Part shown: one piece after another, positions 1 through 11,377 of the stretch
Position numbering within the stretch: the first letter of the stretch is position 1
Layout of the letters: each line of letters starts with the position of its first letter
Origin: Lycorma delicatula
Lineage: Eukaryota; Arthropoda; Insecta; Hemiptera; Fulgoridae
Length of the DNA: 64,000 bases
Direction of reading: 5' to 3'
NCBI RefSeq assembly: GCF_047948215.1
Contig: NC_134467.1
Span: forward strand, 35,865,020 to 35,929,019
Translations under genes and position numbers: made by a program
Notes under the pieces: generated by a model
Database searches by the model: none
The model's input: only the letters and a program-made list of their open reading frames with translations
What the model was told of the DNA's origin: nothing

Positions 1-603
1 ACTGAATATGAAAATAGGAGGAGAAAAGATTATGGTGATATGAGAATTTTGTTGTTTGGGAAGAAGAGTTACTAAAGATGGACGAAGCAGGAGCGATATA
101 AAATGCCGAATAGCATAAGCGAAACGAGCCTTCAGTCAGAAACATAATTTGTTTACATCAAAAATTAATTTAAATGTCAGGAAAAGATTTTTGAAAGTAT
201 ATGTTTGGTGCGTCGCTTTATATGGAAATGAAACTTGGACAATCGGAGTATCTGAGAAGAAGCTTTTGAAATGTGGTGCTATACGAGAATGTTAAAAATC
301 AGATGGATGGATTAAGTGACAAATGAAGTGGTATTGCAGCAAATAGATGAAGAAAGAAGCATTTGGAAAAATATAGTTAAAAGAAGAGACAGACTACATA
401 CTAAGGCTACATACTAAGGCATCCTGGAATAGTCGCTTTAATATTAGAAGTACAGGTAGAAGGAAAAAATTGTGTAGTCAGATCACGTTTGGAATATGTA
501 AAACAAATTGTTAGGGATGTAGGATGTAGGAGGTATACCGAAATGAAACGACTAGCACTAGATAGAAAATCATGGAGAGCTGCATCAAACCAGTCAAATG
601 ACT
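1..603 (+). pseudogene. RTE-like non-LTR retrotransposon, degenerate 3' portion (copy 1)
   Basis: This is the 3' part of a reverse-transcriptase element, cut by the window start. It matches, with many substitutions and stops, the reverse complement of the copy at 2474-3242: the segment for a YLG-type motif, the ALYG-ETWT motif, the KNIVKRRDRL stretch and the ending around AASNQSND. A block near position 405 is duplicated (CTACATACTAAGG occurs twice) and single-base losses break the frame. The 3' end is CAGTCAAATGACTG followed by GATGAC and an A run. No start is visible. RTE-like assignment rests on the shared C-terminal motifs and is moderate; the element class (non-LTR) is secure. Confidence 0.8.
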
Positions 604-760
604 GATGACAAAAAAAAGTAATATTATTTTCGATGAAATATTATTATTTTTTTTTTTTTTTAAATGATTAATTCCCGTCAAACATTAATCTTATGCATGG
701 GAATATATACTGGAATTTAATAGTGTGTAAAATATTTTGGAGCGTATATAAAGTACCTCA

Positions 761-774
761 TGAAATATATTATA

Positions 775-814
<40 letters not shown>

Positions 815-828
815 TATAATATATTTCA
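761..828. repeat. Perfect 68-bp AT-only-core palindrome around (TA)n
   Basis: Both arms begin with TGAAATATATTATAG and its exact complement, with an uninterrupted TA run between them. The whole stretch is self-complementary and could form a cruciform or hairpin. A partial third copy of the arm (CATACTATAATATAT) follows at once. Confidence 0.85.
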
Positions 829-1521
829 TACTATAATATATATACATAAGTACATATATTTTAATTAAAATTAATAACGTTTTAAATTGCTATTATTAGA
901 ATGTAATAATTTACAAGAGTACAATGTTGGTATAAGAGACATCTAAATTGGACCAACCAAACTATTAACAAGAAACTGTTAGAAAGTTATATTAACTTCC
1001 TTTGTTACAAGATTTAAAAGAGATGTGTCTAGTTTACCTTATCTGTAATTTATATATAGATTTTCACGTCTACTAACATTTTATGTCGTATAAGTTATCT
1101 CGTAACCATGGAGATACAATCTTGAGAAAGATTATTTGTTATAAAAATTAAAAAAATAATATTTTCTGAAGTTACTGTTATTTTCATTCAGAAAATACTT
1201 ATAAATTAAATTTTTAATGGTTTTTATTTTGTATTATTTTTTGTTTTACTTCGGTTTTATGTAGGTAAATATTTATACACCAAATTCTTTTTTATGGATA
1301 CATTATCCAGTGGTTATTGGATTTCTCCAAAACAAAAACTATAGGGTATAAATCAAATTTCATCCTAAATTTTATAACAAAATAGGACTGTTTAAAAACT
1401 CAATATATATATTTATTTATTTAAAAATAGAATCAAACTAAAAATTTGCTTATGTATGAAATTAATATAATATTTTTAAAAACTTTTTTTTATTACTATT
1501 ATTATAACGACACAGCAACTT

Positions 1522-1550
1522 TACAATCTGCTCGCAAGAAGCAGATTGTA
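1522..1550. repeat. Short inverted repeat, 11-bp arms
   Basis: Arms TACAATCTGCT and AGCAGATTGTA are exact complements around a 7-base spacer. It stands alone in AT-rich DNA (834-1796) in which I see nothing else; it may be a terminal hairpin of an unrecognised element. Confidence 0.6.
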
Positions 1551-1796
1551 TTTAACAATACGTAAATAAGAGCTATATTTGAACTAACATGACGTAATCG
1601 CAGACCCAGCGGCTGGGGTGACTTAACGATAACAACGAAATGGATGAAATGAAATAAAAGAGCACTCCGTACAATCAGATCATAAAGTCAAGTAATTGAA
1701 ACTGTTCAGTTTTTAGGTCAGGGTCGCAGATACAAGGTCGTTCGATAGCCAACAGTTTTATCGATTTCCTAATACCAGGTTTTCTATCATTTCCAG

Positions 1797-2070
1797 TTTA
1801 TCCTCCGGTAGGTAATTACCTTTCAGATAATACTTCCGAGGATGATATGTAGAGGAATGTAAATGAAGTGTAGTCTTGTACAGTCTTAATTCGACCATTC
1901 CTGAGATGTCTGGTTAATTGAAACTCAACCACCAAAGAACACCGGTATCCACGATCTAGTATTCAAAACCGTGTAAAGATAACTGGCTTTACTACGACTT
2001 GAAGACTGGAACTCTCGACTTCTAAATCAGTTGATTAGTGAAGACGCGTTCACCAATAGACCAACCCAAC
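1797..2070 (-). repeat. SINE family S1 copy
   Basis: A tRNA-derived SINE read on the minus strand: tRNA-like head at 2070 (TTGGTCTATTGG, a pol III A-box match), then the body with the GATCGTGGATACCGGTGTTC block, and the tail (CCGGAGGATAAACTGG) at 1797. It is about 85-90% similar by eye to the better copies at 37613-37912 and 61289-61591. Confidence 0.85.
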
Positions 2071-2473
2071 AAATTTAATAGCGGACTAGAATTTATCAAT
2101 AAATCAGTGAATGGTGTAAAAAATAACATACCAACAAATTTACATCATGATCAACATAAAAAAATATTATTTATTATTACAATTCTCTTCAGAGTGTTGG
2201 AATGACGATGTAAGGTCAGTCGAGCAGTTCTCTTCGTGTGGTAGGTGTGTTAGCTTCGGTTGTGCTGTGTTAATTTTTTTTATCAATAAATCATCGGGCT
2301 AAGCTCTTTACAAGATTTAAATAATGTAAAGACTTTATTTAATTCATACTTACTGTTCGTGGCTATTTCTGGATTGTCGGAATATAATAAAAAAATATTA
2401 AAATTAGATTATTTATAAATAAAATGTGCTCGATAAGACAGACCGTGCTATGTTGTCGTGCTGTACGTTAATT

Positions 2474-3242
2474 TTTTTTTTGTCTTCAGTCATTTGACTG
2501 GTTTGATGCAGCGCTCCAAGATTCCCTATGTAGTGCTAGTCGTTTAATTTCAGTATACCCTCTACATCCTACATCCCTAGCAATTTGTTTTACATATTCC
2601 AAACGTGTCCTGCCTACACAAAATTTTCGTTCTACCTGTCCTTCCAATATTGAAGCGACTATTCCAGGATGCCTTAGTATGTGGCCTATAAGTCTGTCTC
2701 TTCTTTTAACTATATTTTTCCAAATGCTTCTTTCTTCATCTATTTGTCGCAATACCTCTTCATTTGTCACTTTATCCATCCATCTGATTTTTAACATTCT
2801 CCTATAGCACCACATTTCAAAAGCTTCTAATCTTTTCTTCTCAGATACTCCAATTGTCCAAGTTTCACTTCCATATAAAGCGACACTCCAGAAATATACT
2901 TTCAAAAATCTTTTCCTGACACTTAAATTAATTTTTGATGTAAACAAATTATATTTCTTACTGAAGGCTCGTTTCGCTTGTGCTATTCGGCATTTTATAT
3001 CGCTCCTGCTTCGTCCATCTTTAGTAATTCTACTTCCCAAATAACAAAATTCTTCTACCTCCGTAATCTTTTCTCCTCCTATTTTCACATTCAGTGGTCC
3101 ATCTTTGTTATTTCTACTACATTTCATTACTTTTGTTTTGTTCTTGTTTATTTTCACGCGATAGTTCTTGCGTAGGACTTCATCTATGCCGTTCATTGTT
3201 TCTTCTAAATCCTTTTTATACGTTATTTATTACGTTTATTAT
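2474..3242 (-). mobile_element. RTE-like retrotransposon copy 2, 5'-truncated, with target-site duplication
   Basis: The insertion is bounded by the direct repeat TGTACGTTAATT (2462-2473 and 3242-3253), a target-site duplication. On the minus strand it starts inside the reverse transcriptase gene, as is usual for target-primed integration, and ends in an A run (read as T at 2474-2481). It carries a 236-codon open frame (2486-3196). Six relatives lie in this window: 1-603, 10199-10628, 21745-21896, 30533-30982, 38479-39620 and this one. Confidence 0.9.
2486..3196 (-). CDS. Reverse transcriptase C-terminal fragment (RTE-like)
   Basis: The 236-residue frame is the region after the catalytic palm of a non-LTR reverse transcriptase. 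Visible in order: a KNKTKVMKCSR stretch after the lost FxDD motif, the FCYLGSRITKDG motif (residues about 50-61), the ALYGSETWTIG motif (about 106-116), the WCYRRMLKIRWMD block (about 129-141), and IGHILRHPG (about 169-177). The polymerase catalytic aspartates are missing, so it cannot be active. The first Met is at 3196 and is internal to the ancestral protein; the true start has been lost through 5' truncation. The frame is uninterrupted, which suggests this insertion is younger than copy 1. Confidence 0.85.
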   Translation of the reverse strand: MNGIDEVLRKNYRVKINKNKTKVMKCSRNNKDGPLNVKIGGEKITEVEEFCYLGSRITKDGRSRSDIKCRIAQAKRAFSKKYNLFTSKINLSVRKRFLKVYFWSVALYGSETWTIGVSEKKRLEAFEMWCYRRMLKIRWMDKVTNEEVLRQIDEERSIWKNIVKRRDRLIGHILRHPGIVASILEGQVERKFCVGRTRLEYVKQIARDVGCRGYTEIKRLALHRESWSAASNQSND

Positions 3243-3325
3243 GTACGTTAATTATACGTTTGAATTTCTGTATTTTTTTATTTGTGAATGTAATGCTTAT
3301 TCAATGCAGACTGTATTATTCTCTT

Positions 3326-3590
3326 TCCAAATCAGCGGATTTGGAAGTGGAGAGTTCCAGCGTTCAAGTCCTAGTAAAGTCAGTTATTTTAACATAGACT
3401 TGAATACTAGATCGTGGATACCGGTGTTCTTTGGTTGTTGGGTTTCAATTAACCATACATCTCAGGAATTGTCGAACTGAGACTGTACAACACTACATTG
3501 CATTTACACTCATACATTTCATCCTCATTCATCCTCTGAAGTATTACCTGAAAGGTAATTACCGGAGGCTAAACAGGAAAAAGAAAGAAA
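3326..3590 (+). repeat. SINE family S1 copy, head-truncated
   Basis: It starts within the tRNA-like head at the AAATCAGCGGATTTGG palindrome and keeps the B-box (GTTCAAGTCC), the GATCGTGGATACCGGTG block and the full tail CCGGAGGCTAAACAGGAAAA. It lies 73 bp beyond the duplicated target site of RTE copy 2. Confidence 0.88.
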
Positions 3591-4053
3591 GACTCAGAAA
3601 CATTCTCAGTTTAGTTTTCTGTTCTTGTAGCATAAATATTAACGTATTATTTTCCTTTAGTTTAGTTTAGTTGATGCATAAACTCTTCTTGCGATTCTGG
3701 TATAATTATAAATTTAACAAAATTTAATTAGTGCTGATGTGCTTTTTTATTTTTTATTTTGTAATCACTACCCAATTCAGACCTCTCGGAACAAAAACGA
3801 TAAGGCAAACCAAGAATACTGTTTCTAAGTAATTTTGAAAAATCACTGGTATCCAATAAATTGACCGCCAAATAATTCGGGTGCCGATCCAAACGATTTT
3901 GATACCGTAGGCTGAACAGAGAGATTTCCTGTCGAACGATTCGCAACTTAAGATCATTATATATAAGGCTGTTGCTTAAGTATCATGGTATGTTTACCAT
4001 TTTTCGCAATGCTTATGTCTGGTAGCGTTCAAGATTGTCAATACTAGAGTTGC
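3591..4053. other. Unclassified AT-rich stretch
   Basis: Short frames on the minus strand (3728-3957) overlap one another and show no recognisable motif. I see no gene here. Confidence 0.4.
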
Positions 4054-4560
4054 ATGCTGTACCCCACAATTCAAGCCAGGGGTTCAAAACTGATTTATAA
4101 AACAATAATTTACTTTCTACTGAAAGTTAAAAAAGTGCTAAAAAAGTGGTTGCATGTGAAAAAAAGTTTCATAAATTTAGCATACGATAAGCCTCATCTT
4201 CCTACAATCCCAGCAATATTTTGGTCATCTCTTGTCGTCAGGGTTGGTCATATAAAAAATTGTTTCAGACAAAAGTTTTAAGAGGTAGGTAATAATTGGA
4301 GGACTAACTATCAACTTAAACCGATCCGATATTGTTCCTATTAAGGAAGGTTTTTTTTTGTGTTTTCGAAAACCAATTTTTCCACCCCTTAAGCCAATGG
4401 TTGGTGATATAAAAAAGTTTTACTTAGATACGTTTTATCCTAAAAATAGCAGGAACTTTAAACGAATTCAATATTTTACTTAATAAGAAAGTTATAGCGA
4501 TATTTTGTTTTTTCGAAAAAGCCCCCGTTTCCAACCCCGTGGTCCGATTTTTCCCATTAC
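4054..4560 (-). repeat. Repeat family X copy
   Basis: The reverse complement aligns by eye with 44200-44700 and with the shorter 47600-47800: shared blocks include AATCGGACCA, AAACAAAATATTG, the TTAAAGTTCCTAC region and ACCAACCCT. There is no coding potential. In all three places a (TA)n run adjoins the end that carries the AATCGGACC block, so the (TA)n tract is probably part of the family. The class is unknown. Confidence 0.65.
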
Positions 4561-4630
4561 CAATAAGAAATACCGATTTCCCATTACCCATTACCTATTT
4601 CCCATCGGTAATATATTACCGATGGGAAAT

Positions 4631-4632
<2 letters not shown>

Positions 4633-4670
<38 letters not shown>
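4633..4670. repeat. (TA)n microsatellite
   Basis: An uninterrupted TA run follows an imperfect array built on the word TTTCCCAT/TTACC (4546-4632) and joins family X to the S1 SINE at 4718. Confidence 0.9.
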
Positions 4671-4673
<3 letters not shown>

Positions 4674-4717
4674 AAAACTTTTGGACTGACGGCGAATTTG
4701 GGGTCTTTATTTCGTTT

Positions 4718-4964
4718 TCTTGTTTAGCCTCCGGTAATTACTTTTCAGATAATACTTCATAGGATGAATGAGGATGATATATATGAATGTAAATGAAGTG
4801 TAGTCTTGTACAGTTCGACCATTCCTGAGATGTGAGGTTAATTGAAACCCAACCACCAAAGAATACCGTTATCCACGATCTAATATTCAAATCCGTGTAA
4901 AAGTAACTGAATTTACTTGTACTTGAACGTTGGAACTCTAGACTTCCAAATCAGCTGATTTCGG
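4718..4964 (-). repeat. SINE family S1 copy
   Basis: The tail (TGTTTAGCCTCCGGTAATTAC) begins on the plus strand at 4721 and the copy ends inside the tRNA-like head at AAATCAGCTGATTT. It lies between the (TA)n run and a short inverted piece of family Y (GGTTTTGGGGTCTGGG at 4973), so it probably inserted into an X-(TA)n-Y unit. Confidence 0.85.
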
Positions 4965-5089
4965 GTTTTGGGGTCTGGGGGATGTGAAATGCGAAGATAT
5001 GTCGAAGTTTTCCTAAGTTGAATGATGATACCCATTACAATAGGTAGCTTTCTTATGAAATCTACCTAAAAATGAGAAAGGAAGTAGAA

Positions 5090-5425
5090 TCAGAATCTTG
5101 TGGTGTTCGTCGGATAACGCTAAGAACTGTGCAAAATAGATTTATACGATACGAAGGACAAATAATCAGCTGTAAATACTATTATTAAGTTATGACCGGC
5201 TACTTTTAGATCTGCATACTTCAGACTACTAAACCTTTCGAGTCCTGTTCTAACCAGACTGTTTCTCTATAGAAATTTCAGTACACTTATAAATTTCATA
5301 ATCTGAATAAGGTTTAATTGTTACTTATGTGAATTGTTCTCACAAGCACGGAGATAATGAGCACAGTGGTGGTCCCCAGCGGTTGGTCAACACAGTTCAG
5401 CGTTCGCTTCGCTTGTCTTGACCGG
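5090..5425 (+). repeat. Repeat family Y copy
   Basis: It matches 47250-47570 in the same orientation: GCTAAGAACT, GAAGGACAAATAATCAG, GCATACTTCAGA and CAGTACACTTATAAATTTCATAA. The end at 5380-5425 has GGTTGGTCAA and TTGACCGG as short complementary arms and finishes in CTAG before a TA run, which resembles the hairpin-plus-CTRR end of Helitron-type elements. That reading is inference. Confidence 0.55.
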
Positions 5426-6630
5426 CTAGTATATACATATATATATATAAGGAAACCTCAATTTATATGAATGGTATTTTCGTATTCTTCTTACCGTGAA
5501 ACATAAAGAAAATTCATTTTCACCTGTTCTTGCCATGAGATACGATAGTTTTCTTTGATAGGTCGGTGAAAATATTATGAAAGTAAAGGAAAATAATACA
5601 TTTAAATACCAATACAAGTAACGTTGATTAGTTTTTTACAGATATCTCATACAAATCGTAGTTATAAATTAACGGAAATTGTGCGTTAGCCATTTTTTAG
5701 TATGGTAAGTAGCAAACTAGCAGTGGTTGGGTCGAAGTTTTAACGGTTTGTATATATTCAAGATAAAAGTATATATATTTAAATTAGAATAAAATCAAGT
5801 TTATATATAAAAATATTAAATATAAAACTGAGCTGAACGGTTAAAAAGCAGTTACTCTACGTAACAGGAATAAATTTAAAAAGAATTTGAAAAACGGTAT
5901 ACTAAAGAAATTCAAGGCACGTAAATATTGAAGGAAAATTTAATAAAATTTGAGAAATAAATTTATTATAAGATTCAAAAAATTTAATCAATGTCATTTT
6001 CTAAGATGGAGCCGAAAATTATATATATATATATACGATTAGGTAACAGAATTTACATTTGAGACAATATATTTTTCCATGTTATTTGCTGATTATCATA
6101 AACAATGAGGAAATCAAATATAACACTGTACTTTTTTTTTGTATACTAAAATTATATTAAATATTTTATTATTATGAAATACGACGCAGAACTGTGACTT
6201 TACTAACAATATATATAGTAGCATTGTTGTAGACATAAAAATTTCAATGAATAATATTTGTTTTTATGAGTTTTATTCAATAAAGTGCTAGAATCAAACT
6301 GAAGAATAATAAGCATCTCATACCAGGTTTATTAAAAAAAATTAGTACACTATGTGGTTTCCATTTTTTTTCTTTTTACCAATTCTAATCAACTATTTCA
6401 CATTAGTACGTTAAGCTCCCCGATATATTACTGCTGGTGCCCTATATGCGATATCATCAATATGTTTACTACTGGGATGGAACATAAAATAAACATCATT
6501 ACTCTTAGAAAGAGAAATCAAATCTGAATAGTGCGACAACTATTTGCAGATGTTTTGATTTTGAAATAGTCTCAAGGAAAACGATATCAGGTAATGCAAA
6601 TACACTGATTTCTATAGAAAACAATGTTTT
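5426..6630. other. AT-rich non-coding stretch
   Basis: There are short TA runs (5432-5448, 6020-6034) and homopolymer tracts but no supported gene or recognisable element. Confidence 0.5.
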
Positions 6631-6633
6631 ATA

Positions 6634-7979
6634 CAGAGTGATTTTTTAATCCTGTTACCCAATTGTTAATGTCTGGTAATTTTTTTCTAAGAAAGGGAAA
6701 TTTTTTTTTTGTGACAAGAAGTTCGTAGCGCTAAACAACCGGTATAGATACGGCAATGTGAGTTGATTCTTCTTGAGCTGTGTAAACGATTGTGCCCTTT
6801 TCCGGTCGTGTTACGAACAGAATGTCTTTTACCATAGAACAACGAGTTTTCATTCTTGAACAATATTTTGCTACGAAATCGTACGCGAGTGTAAAAGAAT
6901 CATTTCAAATTAAATTTGTTGGTGTTCCTCCGCCAGAAAAAAATGTCAATTTCTAGCCTAGCAAAACGATTTCGAGAGACAGGTATTGTTTGCGACAGAA
7001 ATCATTGTGGTCGATCAACTCGCTTGACAGATGACATTTTAGAGAATGTGAAAACAAGATTGCTCAATTCTCCACGGAAAAGTTTACGAAGATATTTCAC
7101 GCAAGTCGGTTTGTCATATTCGAGTGTTCAGAAAGCCGCTAAAAAATTGAAATTGTATCCGTATCGCGTACGATCAGTCCAAGAGCTTCAACCTCCAGAT
7201 TTAAACAAGCGATTGCAATATTGCCGTTGGTTTAGGTCTCTCGTAAACGATAACGGAATCGAATTTTTAAACACAGTATTCTTTAGTGATGAAGCTTGAA
7301 TCCATCTCGATGGTTATGTAAACAGTCAAAAATGTCGAATTTGGGAGGTTGAAAATCCTAACGCTTTACGAGACAAATCTTTGCATCCTGAAAAAATTGG
7401 TGTGCGATATCTCGTCATCGTATAGTCGGACCCGTATTCTTCGAACAGACAGTAAATGGTGAGGTATACAGGAATATTATGCGCCAATTTGTGTCCCTCC
7501 TGGAACCTCAAGAACGGTATTGCCAGTTTCAACAAGACGGTTCTACATGCCACACGTCTCGAGAAACCATGGATTTTCTGCAAGAGTTCTTTGATGATCG
7601 AATAATAAGCAAGGGCTTATGGCCTCCAAGGTCCCTAGACCTGACATCTCCTGACTACTTTTTGTGGGGCTATATTAAGCCCGAGGCTTTCAAAAGCAAT
7701 CCTCATACTATCGATGAACTTAAAGTCAATATTACAGACTTAATCACGAATATTTCCGATGAAACTCTTAAAAAGATTTCTGCTAATATGCTGAAAAGAG
7801 TCCGTGCGTGTATAACCGCAAGGGGTGGGCATTTTAAGCATATTCTTTAAGAATTATGTAAGTAATAGCTTTTTATTAAATCTCTTTTTTAAGTAACAAA
7901 TACATTTTTTTATTCCACCTAAATTTCCTTTTTTTAAATTACATTTAAAATTGGGTAACAGGACTAAAAAATCACTCTG
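6634..7979 (+). mobile_element. Tc1/mariner-superfamily transposon with 30-bp terminal inverted repeats (DD38D type, copy A)
   Basis: Terminal inverted repeats start CAGAGTGATTTTTTAATCCT at 6634 and are matched, with one or two differences, by the complement ending at 7979. The left flank is TA, the expected target; the right flank reads TT. Length is 1346 bp, with one transposase gene in the sense orientation (6822-7850, broken). The transposase is related to the one at 41016-42032 but the terminal repeats differ, so they are separate families. Confidence 0.9.
6822..7850 (+). pseudogene. DDxD transposase, frameshifted and with stops
   Basis: The protein would bind the terminal repeats and catalyse cut-and-paste transposition. 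The start at 6822 reads MSFTIEQRVFILEQYF, a helix-turn-helix entry typical of this group. A frameshift follows near 6930, then the frame continues with LAKRFRETG and SVQKAAKKLKLYPYRV. The first catalytic Asp is in FFSDEA (about 7288-7296), followed directly by an in-frame stop (TGA at 7297). Another break lies near 7395-7430. The second Asp is in FQQDGSTCH (7527 onward) and the third in LTSPDYFLWGY, with 38 residues between them. The triad is readable but the gene is dead. Confidence 0.88.
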
Positions 7980-9150
7980 TTTATATTTATATACTATTTC
8001 TATATTGTAGGATAAAATTCTAATTATTGCATTCAACACCTGTTTTGTTGGTATGAGAGTAGTATTTATGGTGTTTAAAGACTCGATCAAGTAATCATCT
8101 GAGTGCATACTCTAACTGAAGTTAGATATACGAAAAATTATCTTTAATATGTTCGGTGCTAGAGAAATGCGCAGGACCATGCTTCCGCGAATCGGTTAAT
8201 TTGATAGTAATGATACTGATTTGAGCTTTTTTGGACACTTTTGGGTCGGTAGATTGCTATCAAAAGGAGAGGTGTACTACTAGATGTTACAAGAATCTTA
8301 AAGCCAAAATTTCAATATCTTAACGCTAATCGTTTTTGAGTTATGCGAGATACATAAATACGTAGAGACGTCACGACGAAACTAATCAAAATGGATTTAG
8401 GGATGGTCAAAATGGGTATTTCCTTTAAATTCTGAAAACCAAAATTTTTCCCAATTACAGTACTTTTTTATACTTCATAGATGGAAGTAAAAACGATAAT
8501 CAAAGTATTGAATTCGAAGAAATTAATTCTTAGACAGCTGCATGTGACGAAGTTATGAAGTGTTAACATTTCATTATGAATGAATTATAGAATTTGAATC
8601 GGGAAGCTCCTGAATTTTTTGTTGGAAATATTGTTTAAAAATATAATTAAATATACTAATGGTATAAATTTGGCACGTTATGTTTTATTCATTTTGAAAA
8701 TTATAACTCAGTTTTATGACTCGTAAACTTAATTCAAATATGAAGATTCACGTTAAAACGGAAGTCAATATGTGATTTTTATGTACGTCAGTGTAATATT
8801 ATGTATGTTATTATAATTTCCCTTCAACCATTATTGGCCGTACAAGGAATCTTATGAATAGACTATAACTCTTTCACTTCTACACTCATATCATTTTTTT
8901 TCTACTTCTATGTTTTCCCTCTTCCTTCATACTCTCTCTTTTTACCTTTCAGTTTTTCACTTGTTATTACATCCTCAATCATCCAGTATTATGCATAGCT
9001 TATACACCACACTCCAAAACTTTAGTTGACGTCCATTTTCAATATTTCTTAAAAGCTTTAAGGTTATAAAGAAGACACAGTACAATATAAATTTACAGTG
9101 ATTTTTTTCAACCATAACGCTTGAAAAAAATATAATATATAGATATAAAA
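7980..9150. other. AT-rich stretch containing a family U fragment
   Basis: The part 8345-8490 (GACGTCACGACGAAACTAAT through TCTGAAAACCAAAATTTTTC) matches 30145-30285 (GACGTCACACCGAAACTCAT through TCTGAAAACCGGAATTTTT). This is a dispersed non-coding repeat, here called U. Nothing else is recognisable. Confidence 0.55.
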
Positions 9151-9693
9151 GTGACATGGCAAAACAGGACGAATGAAATGATTAAATCCAAAAAATTAAC
9201 TTGGTCAACATATAACAAAAAATGCCTTTCGACTAAAACAAAACTTAAACATTATGAAACTGTAGTTCAACCAGACGTCACCTACGGAAGCGAGACCCTT
9301 TTCAAAATCACTCAGAAAAACCGAATTGATAAAATTCTAAAAATGGAGAGGAGAATTGTCAGAACGTGTATCGATAAAAAACACCAAAAAGAAGGCCGAT
9401 GGTGGATTGTGCCAAATGAGGTGGTGTATCGAGAAATAGAGCCTGTTACTGATACTATGCGGGAAAAAAGAATCTCTTTCTTTGGTCATCTCATAAGGAC
9501 ACCGGAAACAAGACTGTCCAGAAATATCATTGAAAAGCTCTGGTTCCAAAAACTAGAAGTAGGATGGATCAAAGAAATTAGAGAAGATATGAAAGAATTG
9601 GGAATTTCCCTGACCGACCTAGAGAATAAAACTGGAAAAATTACAAAGCTAAAAGACAAAAGCATTAGATTTAAACAAAAGACAGACAAATGA
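9151..9693 (+). CDS. Reverse transcriptase C-terminal fragment, second type
   Basis: The 180-residue frame has the post-palm landmarks of a non-LTR reverse transcriptase: KLKHYETVVQPDVTYGSETL (residues about 31-50), an RIVRTCID basic segment, and REKRISFFGHLIRTPETRL (about 124-142), the counterpart of the GH-L-R motif in the other elements. It lacks the palm catalytic motifs. The first codon is GTG or a downstream ATG and has no meaning because the gene is truncated. No disabling stop occurs within the fragment. Confidence 0.75.
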   Translation: MTWQNRTNEMIKSKKLTWSTYNKKCLSTKTKLKHYETVVQPDVTYGSETLFKITQKNRIDKILKMERRIVRTCIDKKHQKEGRWWIVPNEVVYREIEPVTDTMREKRISFFGHLIRTPETRLSRNIIEKLWFQKLEVGWIKEIREDMKELGISLTDLENKTGKITKLKDKSIRFKQKTDK

Positions 9694-9865
9694 CAAAATA
9701 CAACGAAAAGGGTGTTTACGGATGAAGATAATAAAGCAAGATCTGAACGGATGAAGAAATACTGGGCAGCTCGGAAGAGTAAAATAACACGCTTTTCTCA
9801 GAAAATATCAAACTAAAAATGACTTAAGTGGTCCCATGTTGGCCATAAAAGCATAATAATAATAA
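9151..9865 (+). mobile_element. Second RTE-like retrotransposon type, 3' fragment with (TAA)n end
   Basis: It holds the C-terminal reverse transcriptase fragment at 9151-9693, then a frameshifted continuation with a KARSERMKKYWAAR block (about 9735-9777). It ends in a short TAA/ATA run (9853-9866) rather than poly-A; a microsatellite 3' end is common in RTE, CR1 and L2 elements. Its protein is clearly different from the RTE-like copies elsewhere in the window. It is 5'-truncated near 9150. Confidence 0.75.
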
Positions 9866-10198
9866 TATAGATATAGAAAAACTAACATCCTCGTAGCGGA
9901 TTGGCCCGCGCTATATGGTTACTTGTATATTCCGTCGAGATCAATTTCATTTTTAGGTTATTTTTTTGGTCAAATAGCCGTACGTAGGAATAACAGTTAC
10001 ATTACACAAACAGTAACAGTGGGAGTATTTCTGATCAAATTCAAGCATTGCACAAATTTTTAACTTTTTTCATCTCTTTCAAGGTTGAATTTTGAAAAAT
10101 CTGTAAATTTCCAGATTTTTTTTTATATTTCCATGAAAATTACATACACGAAAAATTAAGTTCTTCATATGACCGAGAAATTAAAAAAAAGTTTTTTT

Positions 10199-10628
10199 TT
10201 GCAGTCATTTGACTGGTTTAATGCAACTCTCCAAGATTTCCTATTTAGTTCTAGACGTTTCATTTCGGTATACCCCCTACATCCTAAATCCCTAACAATT
10301 TGTTTTACATATTCCAAACGTTGCCTGCTTGCTCAATTTTTTCCTTCTACCTGTCCTTCCAATATTAAAACGACTATTCCAAGATACCTTTATATGTGGC
10401 CTATAAGTCTATTTCTTCTTTTAACTATATTTTTCCAAATGCTACTTTCTTCATCGATTTACCGCAATACCTCTTTATTTATCCACTTCATCCACCCGTC
10501 TGATTTTTAACATTTTTTTATAGTATCACATTTTAAAAGCTTCTAATCTTTTCTTCTAAGATACTCCGATCGTCCAAGTCTCACTTCCACATAAAGCTAC
10601 GCTCCAAACATATACTTTCAAAAATCTT
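10199..10628 (-). pseudogene. RTE-like retrotransposon copy 3, 5'-truncated and degenerate
   Basis: The reverse complement matches the 3' 430 bp of copy 2 (2474-3242), beginning at CAGTCATTTGACTGG on the plus strand and ending at AATCTTTAAAAAAAAG. Stops and substitutions break the frame. It sits inside family T. Confidence 0.85.
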
Positions 10629-10906
10629 TAAAAAAAAGATAGCCGGTATAAAAAAAAAAATTCATATCCATTTTAGCCCTTTTAAACTCGGAATTTCAAA
10701 AAAAAATCTAGAAATTACTTTTTAGATATTTACATGAAAATTAAACGCAAAAAATCAATTTGATATCTTCATTTGTTAACGAGAAATAAAAAAAAAAAGT
10801 AAATTTCATTTTTACTCCATTTTAACCATTTTTGTTTTATTTGATGATATCTCCACATAAGCTTGAAGATTGAGCGTGGAGAATGGAAATGTAGCGTATG
10901 AAAAAT

Positions 10907-10985
10907 GCCGTGCCTGACCGGGATTCGAACCGAGGACCTCCGGATGAAAACCCGAGACGCTACCACTCACGTCACAGAGACCGTC
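10907..10985 (-). repeat. SINE family S2, tRNA-like head
   Basis: The reverse complement gives a pol III A-box-like TGACGTGAGTGGTAGCG and a B-box GGTTCGAATCC, with CCTCCGGATG between them. The 3' body is not preserved. Confidence 0.7.
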
Positions 10986-11354
10986 AAATTAAAATTTAAA
11001 TCAAGAAATTCCTTTTTAGTTTGCACTTAAACCATAAGAATATAAATACAAATTTTCATCAATTTATATTCAGTTGTTTTTGCTGGGCATTGATGAATCA
11101 GTCAGTTGGACATGCTTTTTTTTATATACTATAGATATACTAGCAGACATGTCACTGCCACGCGTGTATGTGCTTTCCCGTCGCGGGTCACAGTTTGCTT
11201 TACTCCCGTCTAGTCAGGTGGATCTGCCACTTGGACCCCTGTATTTATTAAACTCATTCTTGTGAGACTAATAATAAATAAAAATGCAGTACAGACCTTA
11301 ACTTTTAGTGAACTAAAAATGATGGTTTCAGAACAGTTGGCCTTCATTAACTGG

Positions 11355-11377
11355 TTACCCGTACTTCGTACGGGTAA
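11355..11377. repeat. Perfect hairpin, 10-bp arms
   Basis: TTACCCGTAC, a TTC loop, then GTACGGGTAA. It could be an element end; the surrounding 11070-11570 is more GC-rich than its neighbours and has an ACTAGCAGACATG word near 11140 resembling the AGCAGACCCGG word near 49707. Confidence 0.6.
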
